This document shows positions 12,513-24,641 of a DNA stretch of 64,000 nt, piece by piece. The position numbers and the translations under genes are program-made. Within the stretch, counting starts at the first letter, position 1; each line of letters begins with the position of its first letter. The DNA lies in assembly GCF_000346465.2 (NCBI RefSeq), contig NC_034011.1, positions 24,377,115-24,441,114 of the forward strand, in the 5' to 3' direction. Below the pieces are notes generated by a model. It was not told where the DNA came from, searched no databases, and worked only from the letters and a program-made list of their open reading frames with translations. This DNA is from Prunus persica (Eukaryota > Streptophyta > Magnoliopsida > Rosales > Rosaceae).

Positions 12513-13043
12513 GGTGGGCACTCAAATCGGTGAACCGTAAATCGGAACTGAACTGCACTGAACTAAATCGAAAAAAAATCGAGTTGACCAAAAAGTCAAC
12601 AATCGGTCAAAAATTGAACCGGACCGGTTTAGACCAATTTTTAATCCAGTTCCATGTCTTAAAAATTTGAACCGGGTCAAACCAAACCGGTCAAATTAAC
12701 AAATATATAATTTTAATATATATTTATATTTAATGCTATATTTTTAATTTCATAAAAAAAAAATTATCCAAGTTCAATTTCAAAATATCTCTATTTTCTA
12801 ACTTTAGTATTTATTTTTATATGAAATTGAATAATTGTTAATTTTCAAGTAAAAATAATAATATTTCAGATAAAAATTGTATTAAAAAAATAATTTTTAT
12901 AATCCGGTTTAAAACTGAATTGGACTCAAATTGGACAGAATTTTTTTTTAATTAAAACCGAACCGAATCAAACTAGATAAATAAAATAAAATCAATTTTA
13001 ATTTAAAATAAAAACCAATCCAACCCGAACCATACCCACCCAA
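12513..13043. mobile_element. hAT-like MITE, about 530 bp
   Basis: The left end GGGGTGGGCACTCAAATCGG and the right end, in reverse complement GGGTGGGTATGGTTCGGGTT, are imperfect inverted repeats rich in CCGGTT/AACCGG motifs. This terminal pattern is common in plant hAT-type MITEs (established pattern). The interior is AT-rich and non-coding. The right end runs into poly-A, so an 8-bp target duplication cannot be confirmed. Confidence 0.6.
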
Positions 13044-13481
13044 AAAAAAAAAAAAAAGAAGTCTTCATTCAGTGTGCTTTATTATTTGTGCATCTTTTGT
13101 GTATCAATTCAAACAACGGACACGTGACCAACAATAAACATAAGCGTACCATCTGCCGAAGATAATGCCAGCATTTAACACGCACGCTGTGATGCTGTCA
13201 AAAGGTCAAATTGACAAGTACTTCTGGTCCCACTCTCTGAGACTTCAGTAAAGGAAATAGGTTACGGCTCCTATAAAGAATCCTCTTTGGAGTTCGACTT
13301 ATTTCTGATCAAAAAGTGCTATCAACGGGTTTCGAACCCTGCAAAGGCTCAGGTTCCATTGAGTCACCAGGTAGGTGGTCACCACATCTTGTGTTAAAGA
13401 ACCAGCTTTTGCATTGTCCTCAATATATAGTTTCTGTGTGCTCTCTGTAAAACGTTACGGCTCCTTCTGCTCATTCCGAAC
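13044..13481. promoter_or_regulatory. 5' flank of the alpha/beta-hydrolase gene
   Basis: Spacer between the MITE and the hydrolase start, holding the presumed promoter and 5' UTR. It contains CACGTG-bearing sequence (GGACACGTGACC near 13118), a G-box-type motif. No coding frame is visible. Confidence 0.4.
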
Positions 13482-16400
13482 ATGATGTCTCTGGTGTGGG
13501 GTTCCTCCTCACCGCCCCCACCACCACCAGAAGCAGCAGTGAGCACAATGGCAAAGAAATGTGGAGGCTCAAGGGGTCTTCTGAGCAGCAGCAAGGGTGT
13601 GGTGAGTAATTCAAGTGGTGCAGTGGCTTCTTGTACTACTGGGTTTCCCTCATTTCTTCCAAAGGAGGTGGAGAAAATTAAAGACCCTTATGCCAGAACC
13701 TTGGCTCAAAGGATGGAGAGGCTCCCTGTACAGGTAGGGGCTATTAATTTTCTTTTCTTTTCTTTTTTCCCCATTCTTTTTTTTCTTCCAAAGATCTTTG
13801 TTAATTGTTGTGTACATTTTGTTTTGAGGTAGCTGGTAGCCGTTTTTCTAATAAAAAAAGGTTCCTCATTTCACCATTTTCATCTTCTTCCTTCATTATT
13901 TCCAATCTGCAAACTCTGTCTTTGTGTGAACAGCAAGTGCTTGAATAAGTGCATTTTGTTTTTACTTGACTACCTGATGTCATCCAACGAAAGGAAGAAC
14001 TCCTTTCGTCTCTTTTGATGTTTGCTACCCAACCTTTGTGGTTGGGGGACCCTACTACCGAGGGCAGCACCAAGATGAAGGTTTACGTGAATAACCCAAG
14101 ACAACTATGCCTCACCCGAGAAGGCAACTAATTACTTTAATGCCTTACTTTGTCCTGGTGTGTACTCATTGAACTGTAGCTTTCGAGTAAATGATAAAAG
14201 GTCGTAATAGTAATTCCATGTGGCATATTTTTACTGAAACAAAGGTAATTTCTCCAAATTATTATTATTTTTTAAAATAAAAGTTTTTCACTTGAAATTT
14301 TACAATGAGCATTGAGCACCATTTCAAAGTACTTACTTGCAACACTGAAAATAGTTTGAGTTGACGTTTGACAATATGAATATTATTCATTTGTTTCTTT
14401 AATGCATTTACAATTGCAGATTGGATCCTCTGAAAGTTTTATTATGAGTAGTTGTGTGAAACCTCAAAAACAAAGTGAGATCAATCCAGTGGTTCTCCTT
14501 CATTGCTTTGACAGGTTCATTTTAATCCTCGCAAATTGACCATTACATTGTGATGTCCTGCTGAACATGTTTCGTGTTTGCATCTGTTAGTTCTTGTTTA
14601 GAGTGGAGGTGCGCATACCCCCTGCTTGAAGAAGCTGGGTTGGAGGCTTGGGCTGTTGATGTTCTCGGGTGGGGATTCTCTGATTTAGGTCCATTCACCT
14701 GTCTTTTCCTCTTTGTTATTTGGTCTGGATTGGACTATTGTTTTTTCCTATCTCTCTTTTGCAACAAATGCTTCATTGTTCATCCGTTTAATCATTCTTT
14801 ATCGGTACTAGAAAGGCGCCCACCGTGCAGTGCAGCATCCAAGCGTCATCATCTCTATCAGGTATCCATCATGTACTGTGGTTTTCTTCTTCTTTACTCT
14901 GTTCTTTTATCCAGAGAACGTCGTTTCTGTCTCTAAGTTATGCCCTTGGTGAAAAATGCTGTTTGTTTGTTTCTATATAGCATGTGATGTAATAATATCT
15001 GTGGTTGGCAACTCAGCTAGAAAGTTGTCTGCAATGGATTGGATATTTTGCTATGTTAATTACATAGTTGGCATTGGATTAAAACTTGGGAGATTCACTA
15101 TTATACCCACTATTAATAATCAAAATTAAATTCAATATGGCTCGCTGTTATTTTTTGACTAAATATCTCTTAAAACTTTTATCATCTGTTGTCAAAATTG
15201 AAATCTAATGTTATTATTTGAGCTCAAAGATATAACTGGTTTTCACATTTCAAATATAGTTTTGGAAGTCCTACATCAGAAGGCCAATGATATTAGTTGG
15301 ACCAAGCCTTGGTGCTTCGGTTGCAATTGACTTTGCAGTCCACCATCCAGTAGCTGTAAGTAACTCCTACTTTGAGCTCATTAGCTCTACATTCATTGTT
15401 TAAGAAATTATTTAGTGTGCTTTCCATGGATTAATTTTCAATTCAGACCATTTTAGCGGTTCTATCATAAACTCCAATATAAGTTGATGCCGGAGTTCTA
15501 TTTAAAAGCCATATATAGACTATAGCATTTTGGATAAACTTACAATAAAAAGTTTGGAATTTTTTAAAGGCTTCTGCAAAGTGTAAACCTGCGATTCTTA
15601 ATAAATAAATCAAGGAACATTTGATGCAGAAAAACCTCTGTGGTTTGAAATTGAGTGGATTTGAAAAACTATGATCTGAGTATTGACATAATTGAGTTGA
15701 CCATCATTTCCTGAACAAATACTAAAACATACCTGCATGTATAAGATAATTAGCTAACTTTTAGGAGTTATTGAGGCAACCTGGAGTCTATGCGTCTGGT
15801 GTCTTAACATTGCTGCGTTGCACTCTTACTCTGCTCCTCCACCCATTAAATTGTTGGCCTTCACTCTTGTTGTTATTTGCCTGATGATGTCTAGCTGATT
15901 TTAATTTTCTATTTTACAGGTTGAAAAGCTGGTTTTAATCAATGCAAGTGTGTATGCAGAAGGCACTGGAGACCTGGCAAAGTTACCTAAATTCTTAGCC
16001 TACGCTGGGGTGGGTGTCCAAAAATGCTTGAATTTTACCTCTATAATTATATCATCAAACCTGATGATTTCCAAAGGACGATGTTCTATTATTGTGATGT
16101 TAAAATATCATTATATGCATATGATGCGAGATCATGCGATCTTTGTCAACATTAGGAGGCAGGGAAATCGGATATTTTTCATTGCTTTGTCCTGCCTACT
16201 ACACCATTACGTCAATCATACATGAAATTATCTTTTAAAGAACTTCCTTAATGTTATGATTCAGAACTTTTTATTCACCAGGTTTCTTTATTGAAGAGCA
16301 TACCTCTACGCCTTTATGCAAATTTGTTGGCCTTCAATGGCATTTCATTATCTACAACCTTTGATTGGACGAATGTGAGTTTATCCTTTTGTTAATGTAC

Positions 16401-17428
16401 TCTTCCAATGGAACAGACATTTAATGTATTTTTTGAAAATTTTATCTTGTCATATTTGTCTATCTTGTTAAAGTAGGTCTAATGAAAATCTGATAGAGAT
16501 CCTGCCCTATTCAGGTTGGCCGTTTACACTGTTTGCTGCCTTGGTGGAAAGATGCAACAGTCAGTTTTATGAGTAGTGGAGGCTACAATGTTATTTCCCA
16601 AATAAAACAGGTAGACTCTCAACATCTTAATGGATATGGTATAAGTGCAAAACAGAATTCCGTAAGTCCGGATGGGCAATGAGTAGATTGAAATCCTGTT
16701 AATATATGATATCTGGGGCCAACTAAGCTTCTAGGAAGGACATGCAATCTGAAATCTTGTTTTACAGGTGAAGCAAAAAGTACTTGTGATTTGCAGCGAG
16801 CAAGATCATATTATCAGCTACAAACAAATATTGGTCAGTTTTGAGCTGCTACTTAACTTCTGTGGTTAGAACTAAACTAAGCAGGTCAACACAAATGCAT
16901 TTTGTAACGAATGGCCTCGGCATGTTTCAAAGTCATTTTCAGATAGGAGACTGAAATTATGCTCTTGATTTTAAAAAGTGCATTAGAGATTTGGTATTAT
17001 TTGAAGTTTGCAACAGACTTATTTGGCAGTCAATTAAAATAGATTCAAAACTGAACAAGCCTGTTTGAAGTTAATTATTCTGATTTTGAAAAAAAAAAAG
17101 GTGAATGAGAACTTCAGGCTCCAAATGGGCAATTCATGATGAGCATTTTGCAACCCCTCCTTCCAGTAATTTTCTTTTCTTGCTGTTCTTGGGAGGGCGG
17201 CTGAGCTATATTTAATGTTTGCTCATTAATACAAGTAACTCTGAACATCTATTTCAGGTACAATGTTTTATACTTCACCTTGTTGTAATTGATATGCAGA
17301 GGCTACGCTGTGAGCTTCCGTGCGCAATCATGCGGCTAATACCAGATAGTGGTCACCTCCCTCATGTTGAAAACCCCACCTCTGTTGCGAAACTAATTGC
17401 AGGGTTTGCTCGGAACGATCGTTGCTGA
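13482..17428 (+). CDS. Plastid-type alpha/beta hydrolase (VTE7-like?)
   Basis: Ten exons were read: 13482-13733, 14420-14514, 14591-14688, 14812-14861, 15260-15355, 15920-16009, 16282-16374, 16515-16610, 16768-16833 and 17300-17428. They total 1065 bp, or 354 residues, all in phase. Residues 1-60 are Ser/Ala/Pro-rich with few acids, like a chloroplast transit peptide. The alpha/beta-hydrolase fold follows, with nucleophile elbow GPSLGA (Ser), acid in CSEQDHI (Asp) and catalytic His in DSGHLPHVE. The segments SSCLEWRCAYPLLEEAGLEAWAVDVLGWG suit plant plastid hydrolases such as VTE7, which helps supply chlorophyll-derived phytol for tocopherol; that specific assignment is from memory and uncertain. 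Oddity: the oxyanion-region HGF of relatives reads HCF here. A second ATG follows the first immediately. Confidence 0.82.
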
Positions 17429-18692
17429 GGACGAGACTGTTGCAGAATTTGTTGGACTTGTCCTCTGCTACTAGAGGCCTGTTCTCCTTGGCAATAGTGA
17501 TGTTTTTCTTTGTAACACTTTTTTCCATTTGCAGTGCTTCTGAATTTCAGAAGATGCCACCCCAGAATTAGATTTCTTGTATGTTTGCAATGTGAATCTG
17601 AATAACCGATGGGACAGTTAGCCAAAATATAGTATGATATAATAAGGAACAATAAATAATTAATATTCCTCTCTCCTTTGGCACTAATTTTTCATGATGT
17701 TTGATTCTCTGGTTTGCTTCTAGGAGTTGGTTTCATTGTATTTTATTTGGCTCATTGGTTCTATCTTTGCGCTTTAATTGTAATAGTAGTTTAGGCTGTA
17801 GCCCTCCTTATTCAGAGGGCTTGGATGCTTTCGACTCTCTGTATTTGAATTTGTTTATCAATGACTTTTCATGTTTTGAATTGTAATACTAGTTTAGGAT
17901 GTAACCCTTCTTATTTAGAGGGCTTGGATGTTTTCGATTCTTTGTAATTGAATTTGTTTATCAATGACTTTTTCATATTTTTTGCAAATTTAAAAATAAA
18001 ATTAAAAAAAAAAAGTTTACACCACATACATTACTTTTTTATTTATAGGTTTTTTTTTAAAAAAAATAAGTAAATTTATTTTAGAATTAAAAAAGATAAT
18101 GGGTAGTTGTGTTCCATAAAAATAGGATCCATTATTTTCTTTTTCTTTTTCTTTTAATTTTTTTAAATATGAAAAAGTGTGAATTTACCATATTATCCTC
18201 ATTTAATTAATAATTTGAATTCTTAATGTTTGCATTAACCAAGGGCATTTTCTGGTATTTTGAATGTTTCACCATTCTATGCCTTTTGCTTTATATATAT
18301 AGATTTTATTTTAATACAAGTAATAATCTACTTTAAAAATTAATCTAAGCTACGGCAAAGGTTATTCAAAATCGAGTGCAGAGTGGGGAGCCCGTTTACT
18401 CTAGCCAACTTGAATAAGCCCATGTGTGCCACATACATTACTTGGCAAATGATACATTGTATAATTATTTTATTGTTAATATGTGTGTTTTACATTTACA
18501 TTTTGTTTACCCAATGATTAAACATTTCCTTAAACATAATTATCAAATCTTATTACTTAAATCCAAAAACGGTGCGTTTGGTACGCGACATCTTTCTTTC
18601 AGTTACTAAACCCTAGTTCCTTCCATCCCTTGAATCTTAAACCCTGCTAGCACCTCTCTCTCGTCCTTCTCTTTCACTCAGAGAAACAAGAG
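17429..18692. other. Intergenic spacer between the hydrolase and WDR12
   Basis: 3' UTR of the hydrolase, then AT-rich spacer. It includes a diverged tandem duplication of about 103 bp (17778-17880 and 17881-17980, each with GGGCTTGGATG and TTTATCAATGACTTTT). The last 150 bp hold the WDR12 5' UTR and promoter. No further gene seen. Confidence 0.6.
17778..17980. repeat. 103-bp tandem duplication, diverged
   Basis: Two adjacent copies starting TTGTAATA(G/C)TAGTTTAGG, each containing AGAGGGCTTGGATG and TTGTTTATCAATGACTTTT, with about 10 percent difference by eye. Non-coding, 350 bp after the hydrolase stop. Confidence 0.8.
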
Positions 18693-21600
18693 ATGGACAC
18701 GGACGGAAATTCAGGAGACGCGTCGAGGGTGGTCCATGTGCGCTTCATCACGAAGCTCGACCGTCCTTTCAAAGTCCCAAATTCCTCCATTTCCGTCGCC
18801 TCCAATTTCACCCGATTTGGCCTATCCAGCGTCGTTAACAATCTTATCCAAACAGGTAAGCTCTAACATATTCACACGTAAAGTTTTCCTTTTATCCATT
18901 GATACTCTGTTTGGCTGCTTAGAAACTGAGGGGAAAAGGATTTTACTTTAGTGTTGTAAGTTTGTTGGTTGCTTGCGATGCTTATTTGGATTTTTTTTAT
19001 TATAATAAAAATATAAAAAATGTGTATTAATGCTCATTGGTAATTGTGATTAGAGAATCCTGATTGGGAAGTGGAGCCTTTTGATTTTCTTATCAATGGC
19101 GAGCTGGTTCGGATGTCGCTTGAAAACTTCCTTCTTGCCAAGGGCATTTCTGCGGTACTTATCTCCACTTTCTGATTCAATTTGCGATGATTGTAGGAAT
19201 TGTGTACCCTATGTTCTATATAGGTGTATTTTCCAATAAAATACTATGTAAGCAAAATGGGAAGGAAAAAAAAAGAGTGCGAAGAGAGAGAATGGTGTAC
19301 GTTATTTAATTTATCTTAAGAACCAACAAGAGTTGAGCTAATTGGGTAAATTACTCCAGCAAGCCACATAGTATGAGTTTTACATTTATGTTTTTGGGTT
19401 TCACAAATCTGCAAAATTGATTTGATGGGATGTTCTGGAACTGAGATTTATTTTTGGTCCATTTTTAATTTGGTGTCAAGTCGGAAGGTCCTTCTTTCTA
19501 AAACTAGAGTGGAATGAGTCTAGAGTTGCATATGTTGCTTTAACGAGCTGATTTGAGAGAAGTTTTTCCACCATCTTTATTTGATAGCTAACTGTAGGTT
19601 TACGACTATTACAGGAAACAATATTGGAAATTGAATACATACGGGCTGTAGTTCCACGCAAAGAAGAAGAACCTTCTTTGCATGATGACTGGGTCAGTGC
19701 AGTTGATGGTTCTAGTCCCAGGTATGCACATAACATATTGTGATGTGTTCTTCATTTCTTCATAGAAGTCATTTTTAAGTGCTCCTAAGTTTTTCTTGTC
19801 ATAAACTCTTGTCCTGCATAGCTTGGGTTATACCTTCAAATTAAATTTCTTATCACATGTTGGTAGGTGCAGTATGTAAGTGATAATATATCTGTCATTA
19901 AGAAAATTTGATGTGAGATTAATTTATTTGAGCTGGGGAATTTTGATCCCCAACTCCCAAATCTCTTCAGGGGAGACCTTCAATTGTCATTTCTCAGTAT
20001 GTTTGTTATTCATTAGATGCGTTTGCATCTTTTGCTTCATGGTGCAATAGAGATGAAGTTATCTCTGAAAACATAATCTTAAATTCTAAAACGTCTGTAA
20101 CTTGTGTTCTGTGGCAGGTTTTTTTTGACAGGGTGCTATGATGGTTTAGGAAGGTAATTTTACTAAGAAGTTTTGTTATTTTTTTGTACATTGGGATTTC
20201 TTGTGTGTATATCAAATAATTCTTGATATACCCATAATAAGGAAGCTTGATGTTTTCTCTCTTGATTTTGATCTTCTTTTAGGGTATGGAAAGCTGCTGG
20301 TGTATGTACACACATACTGGAAGGACACAGTGAACCTGTTTCTTCTGTTAGCATAATCAATCCAGAAGGTAGCCATAAGTATCTGTAATTCAATTTCCAA
20401 AAATCTTTAGGTCTCGTCGCCATTGCTTGAGCAGTTATTTATCTTTTTATTTTTATGCAGGTGCAGATAGTGTTACCGTAGCTACTGCTTCGAAAGACCG
20501 GACACTGAGACTGTGGAAGGTAATTGGTTGAGCTTACTTTTTTTTATAATGGTAGTCTTACGCGTTCACTAATATTTTTATTCATTTTTTGGGGGAAGTT
20601 TAATGCAGAAGATACCAGAAGAAATCCTTTGAAGATAAGTGCATTCAAAATTTTGCGTGGACATAGAGCATCTGTTCAAAGTGTTGCTGCTCAGACCTCT
20701 GGAAACATGGTCTTGTCTACTCACCTCTTCTTTATTTTTCAGTTACATAGCAGTGTATGTGAGATTGGGCTCTGACGTCAAGTTTATCACTCACCTCTTC
20801 TTTATTTTTCGGTTACATATACTTAGATCTGTTCAGGCTCTTGGGATTGCACGATCAATTTGTGGCAGACAAATGAGCCAGTTTCAGAAGGTGACACTGT
20901 ATCAACAAAGAAGAGAAAAACCATTGGTCAAGCAAAGGAATCTCAGTCGGAGGTATTTTATATGTATTTATAAATTTATATATAGGGGTTTAATAATTTT
21001 TGGGGTGACATTCAATTGACTATGTGGGAGAGGCTTTTTAAATATTTAACTCCGGGCGTACACTGTTTATACAACTTCGAGTACACACAAATGGCATTAG
21101 AACATAACACTTTGTTCTCAACTGGAAGTTTTCCATTACTGAATTATTGATGGTTTCTTTAATTCCTGTTATTTACATTTGTTCCTGTTAATGCAAAACA
21201 GTATTTTGATGTAATATGTAAAGGTAATGGAAAGATCAATTCATTTGAAGGGGATGTCTATGTAACAAACAGAATTTAATTCATTCCATTGAAAAGGATG
21301 CCTAGCTGCATATTGAATTTTTTTTGTTTGAGAGTTTAGCTAGAAATACATGAAGTGTTTCCTCTTTAGAAAGGTTTAAAAGATTATTGCATCAATCATC
21401 ATTGTGTGGTTTTCCTATTTAGGGGGAGGCTGTTTCTTCTCTAGTGGGCCACACACAATGTGTATCTTCTGTAAAGTGGCCGGAGCGTGAAACAATATAT
21501 TCTGCGTCGTGGGACCACTCTATTAGAAGGTGGAATGCCGAGACAGGCAAAGACTCGTTGAACATAGTAAGTGCAAATAGATTTTTTCTTACCTCTCTGT

Positions 21601-22413
21601 TGTCTGAAGTCTTTTTCCATAACCATGCTTGTATGTGGCATCGAATACCTATCACATGCTACAGAACAAAGTCCTTGCATTTCCTTTCTCAGATTTCTTG
21701 AAAGTTTAAATGGTAACTTTCTCTTGCCATACAGTTCTGCGGTAAAGCCCTCAACTGTCTCGATATTGGAGGTGAAAGTTCCGCTCTTGTTGCTGCTGGT
21801 GGTTCTGACCCTATTCTTAAGATATGGGATCCTCGTAAACCAGGTCTGTTAGATGAGCTAAGTGCTTTGTTCTCTCTCTGTTTCACGCGCACACGGAACA
21901 CAAACTCAACAACACAAACATCTAACATAATTTTTTTTTCTTCTAGGAACTTCTGCTCCTGTCTATCAATTCTCATCTCACACTTCTTGGGTTACGGCAT
22001 GCAAATGGCATGAGAAGTCTTGGTTTCATTTAATTTCTGCATCTCATGATGGAAAAGTTATGCTGTGGGATTTGAGAACTGCTGTAATGCCTTCTCCTTG
22101 TTTTGCTATCTAACAATGGTTTATGAGTGCTGCCCAACGTGACCTTTAAATAAATTTGGTACTTAATAATATTATTTTCTCTTGCAGTGGCCCTTATTTG
22201 TCATTGATGCACACAAAGACAAGGTATAACATTATTCTTTCTTTTTAACCTTTATCATTTCTTCATTATTCTAAAGAAATTCAAATTTTTGATAATATGG
22301 TGATCTTTGCTGTAACTCAGGCACTATGTGCTGACTGGTGGAGAGGTGAAACTGTGCTTAGTGGTGGGGCAGATTCAAAGCTTTGCATGACTTCTGGGGC
22401 TTCTGTGCTGTGA
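18693..22413 (+). CDS. WDR12: Ribosome biogenesis protein WDR12 homologue (YTM1)
   Basis: WDR12/Ytm1 joins PES and BOP1 in the PeBoW complex that matures the 60S subunit in the nucleolus (family knowledge). Thirteen exons were read: 18693-18855, 19054-19154, 19615-19721, 20118-20153, 20283-20368, 20461-20519, 20599-20709, 20827-20952, 21423-21566, 21735-21843, 21947-22083, 22188-22223 and 22321-22413. They total 1308 bp, or 435 residues, in phase and close to the family length. The N-terminal NLE/UBL domain (about residues 10-85; VHVRFITKLDRPFKVP, then WEVEPFDFLINGELV) binds the MIDAS domain of the AAA-ATPase Rea1. WD40 repeats follow, with visible cores such as ASKDRTLRLW, GSWDCTINLW, ASWDHSIRRW, GSDPILKIWD and ASHDGKVMLWD. 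The intron after the seventh exon begins GTCTTG and carries a roughly 72-bp internal duplication. Confidence 0.93.
20713..20828. repeat. Tandem duplication inside a WDR12 intron
   Basis: ACTCACCTCTTCTTTATTTT followed by C(A/G)GTTACATA occurs twice, offset by about 72 bp, filling most of the intron between the exons ending at 20709 and starting at 20827. The first copy carries a decoy TTTTCAG acceptor; the real acceptor is the TTAG at 20826, chosen because it restores the WD40 frame (MICSGSWDC). Confidence 0.75.
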
Positions 22414-24641
22414 GAGGTAAAAAGTTAAAGTTGATAGGTTATTTAGAAACTCTAATTGACCTTTAAAACCTTCAAGTGAAATAGATTCTTTTGAATGTTG
22501 TCTTCGCTATAACTCAATCTTGGATAAGAGTAACTTAACTCATCAGTGGAACAAGACACTTTATATCTATGTTCATCTGGGTGCATACCTACGCCGATGA
22601 GCTTTGTTTTAAAAGTTTGGTTGATTTGATGATCCTACTTTCTACTGTATTCACATGTGGCATTAAAAGCTCAAAGATTCTGTCTCATTGTATTTGGCTT
22701 TAGTTTCCTGCTCGATTATAATATCTGTACTTTTGCCTTTGTTCTCAACTATAAGCAGAAGAGTGATTTGAAGATGGAAGTTGCATAGCTGGGAACATCC
22801 TCAAAGCTCTCTCCACATTTCTCATGATCTTCTGGAAATGGTGGTGAGAATGGGGCAGTCTAAGTTTGCGTCTAGGGGAGGTTTGACCAAGAGTTTAGGT
22901 GCTCGGTTGTCTCATGGCCAGAGACGGAGATATATAGTTTCAGAGCTAATTTTCAGTCCATGGCACACTATGGTTGTAGCAAATAGAACAGGCTTTACCT
23001 CTTTATACGTGATCGTGGTCTGGACTCTTGAGAGTAATATTCATTCATCATGGATCCGCTCCATGCACAATTGCATGATTTATCTTATATTCCTTGCTAA
23101 TTTTATGTTTTATCGAAGTTTGCTTGTAATTTTCCGAGTGGTTCGATCCTTCTTCCATCATCTTTATCTTCTGAGCCAAGACAGATGACTATAAAGTTAA
23201 ACCCTAATTAGGTCTTCAAACCTGCTGCCATACATATGTAATGTAAGATATCACATCAAAGATGTGTTACTAAAAAAATTATTGATTTGTTTGTCAAAAT
23301 TTTTGATACTATTTTAAAAAAAGGAGAATTCTTGATACTTGTGAACGGAAATTCTAGTAGGATTTTCTCGAATGGTAGGAAACCTACTTCTAAACGGTAA
23401 CCCTGATTTCTTTTATAAAGTTTTCAATTTATCTAAAGATACCATAATGCAATCAAAGTATTATTTGATGATCTGGACTAAGTTTAGCGCTTAAACTTTT
23501 ATTTATTAATTTATGTAATTTTCTGCCAACGAGATTCATCCTAGTGAAAAAAGACTGATTTGCAAATTACTCTTTTTAAATTCGAACCTCCATTCCCCAA
23601 ATCACTGTTTATTAAAAAAAATTATTAATTTTCCATGAGATACAGGCAGTGGTTGAAACTTGAAAGTATGAACATAAGATTATCGGACTAAAAGTCTACA
23701 TTTGATTTGAGTTTGTATGCAACAATAAGTTAGATATATCCATCACTTTCTCTGAGTTTGCAAAAGAGTCAGATTTGGGAAAAGTGAGTGCCCTTTTACA
23801 GGTGGGCCTCTGCGGAGTGTGTGTGACACTGACAACCCGTGAGTTCAAACTAAGCCGTTAAAATGACTGAACTGCCCATCAAGGGGTACTGCTTCAATAA
23901 GGTTTTTGTCTTTGGAAAAAAAAAAAAAAAAGTGCTTGGGACCAACAAATTTAAAATTAAACAACTGTCACTCTCTTATTATTTAATTTCCTTTTATAAA
24001 AAAAGGAGATATTATCTTACTGGTGTACATATAATTAGGGGCATTTAAGTCAATTAAAATTACGGTCAAATAATATTATAGTCCCAATCCCAAGCTCGAG
24101 TGAAAGCCGTTTTGCATTGCCACTTTCACGGCATATAAATGCCAGCCTCAGTCCCCGCGCCATTACATTTAACATCTCCTATTTCTCTGCTCTGTCTCGC
24201 ATCCAAATCCACACAACAGAATTCCCCACTTTTCTTTCTTTCTTCCTCTCTCTCTGTTTCACGAACGAGCCAAATCATGGGGTCTCTTCAGCTTGTTTCA
24301 GATTAAGCTTCAGCATTTGCATCAGGTCAGATATCTACACTTTTTGGTAATCATTTCCTATCTAAATATAATATATATGATTTATTAGGAATCTCAAAGA
24401 GAAATGGATCATTTATTTGTACATGCATGTATGCTTGTAAATACTATGTTGTTTGATGAATTTGGTTTTCTGGGTAACATTGCTTGAATTGTTGATGTTA
24501 TGTTTCATTGAAATATTGTGAAACTTGAATTATATAGAATTTGGGTCTTGTTTGAAGAAACTCTTTTATTTGTTTTAAATGTTTGTGTGCCTGCCTAATA
24601 TCTTATTACAAATCAAAATTTTGATTTCCTTACAGGAAGAG
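22414..24641. other. WDR12 3' UTR, spacer and amylase 5' region
   Basis: The first several hundred bases are probably WDR12 3' UTR or decayed downstream DNA (a 135-aa frame at 22781-23188 has no family resemblance). AT-rich spacer follows. A probable non-coding first exon of the amylase gene lies at about 24180-24325, ending at an AG|GTCAGA donor, and is joined to the acceptor TTACAG at 24635, six bases before the amylase ATG. Confidence 0.5.

Noticed and set aside
22781..23188. 135-codon frame after WDR12
   Set aside because: No family resemblance, no gene structure, same strand and close to the WDR12 stop; most likely 3' UTR or decayed DNA.
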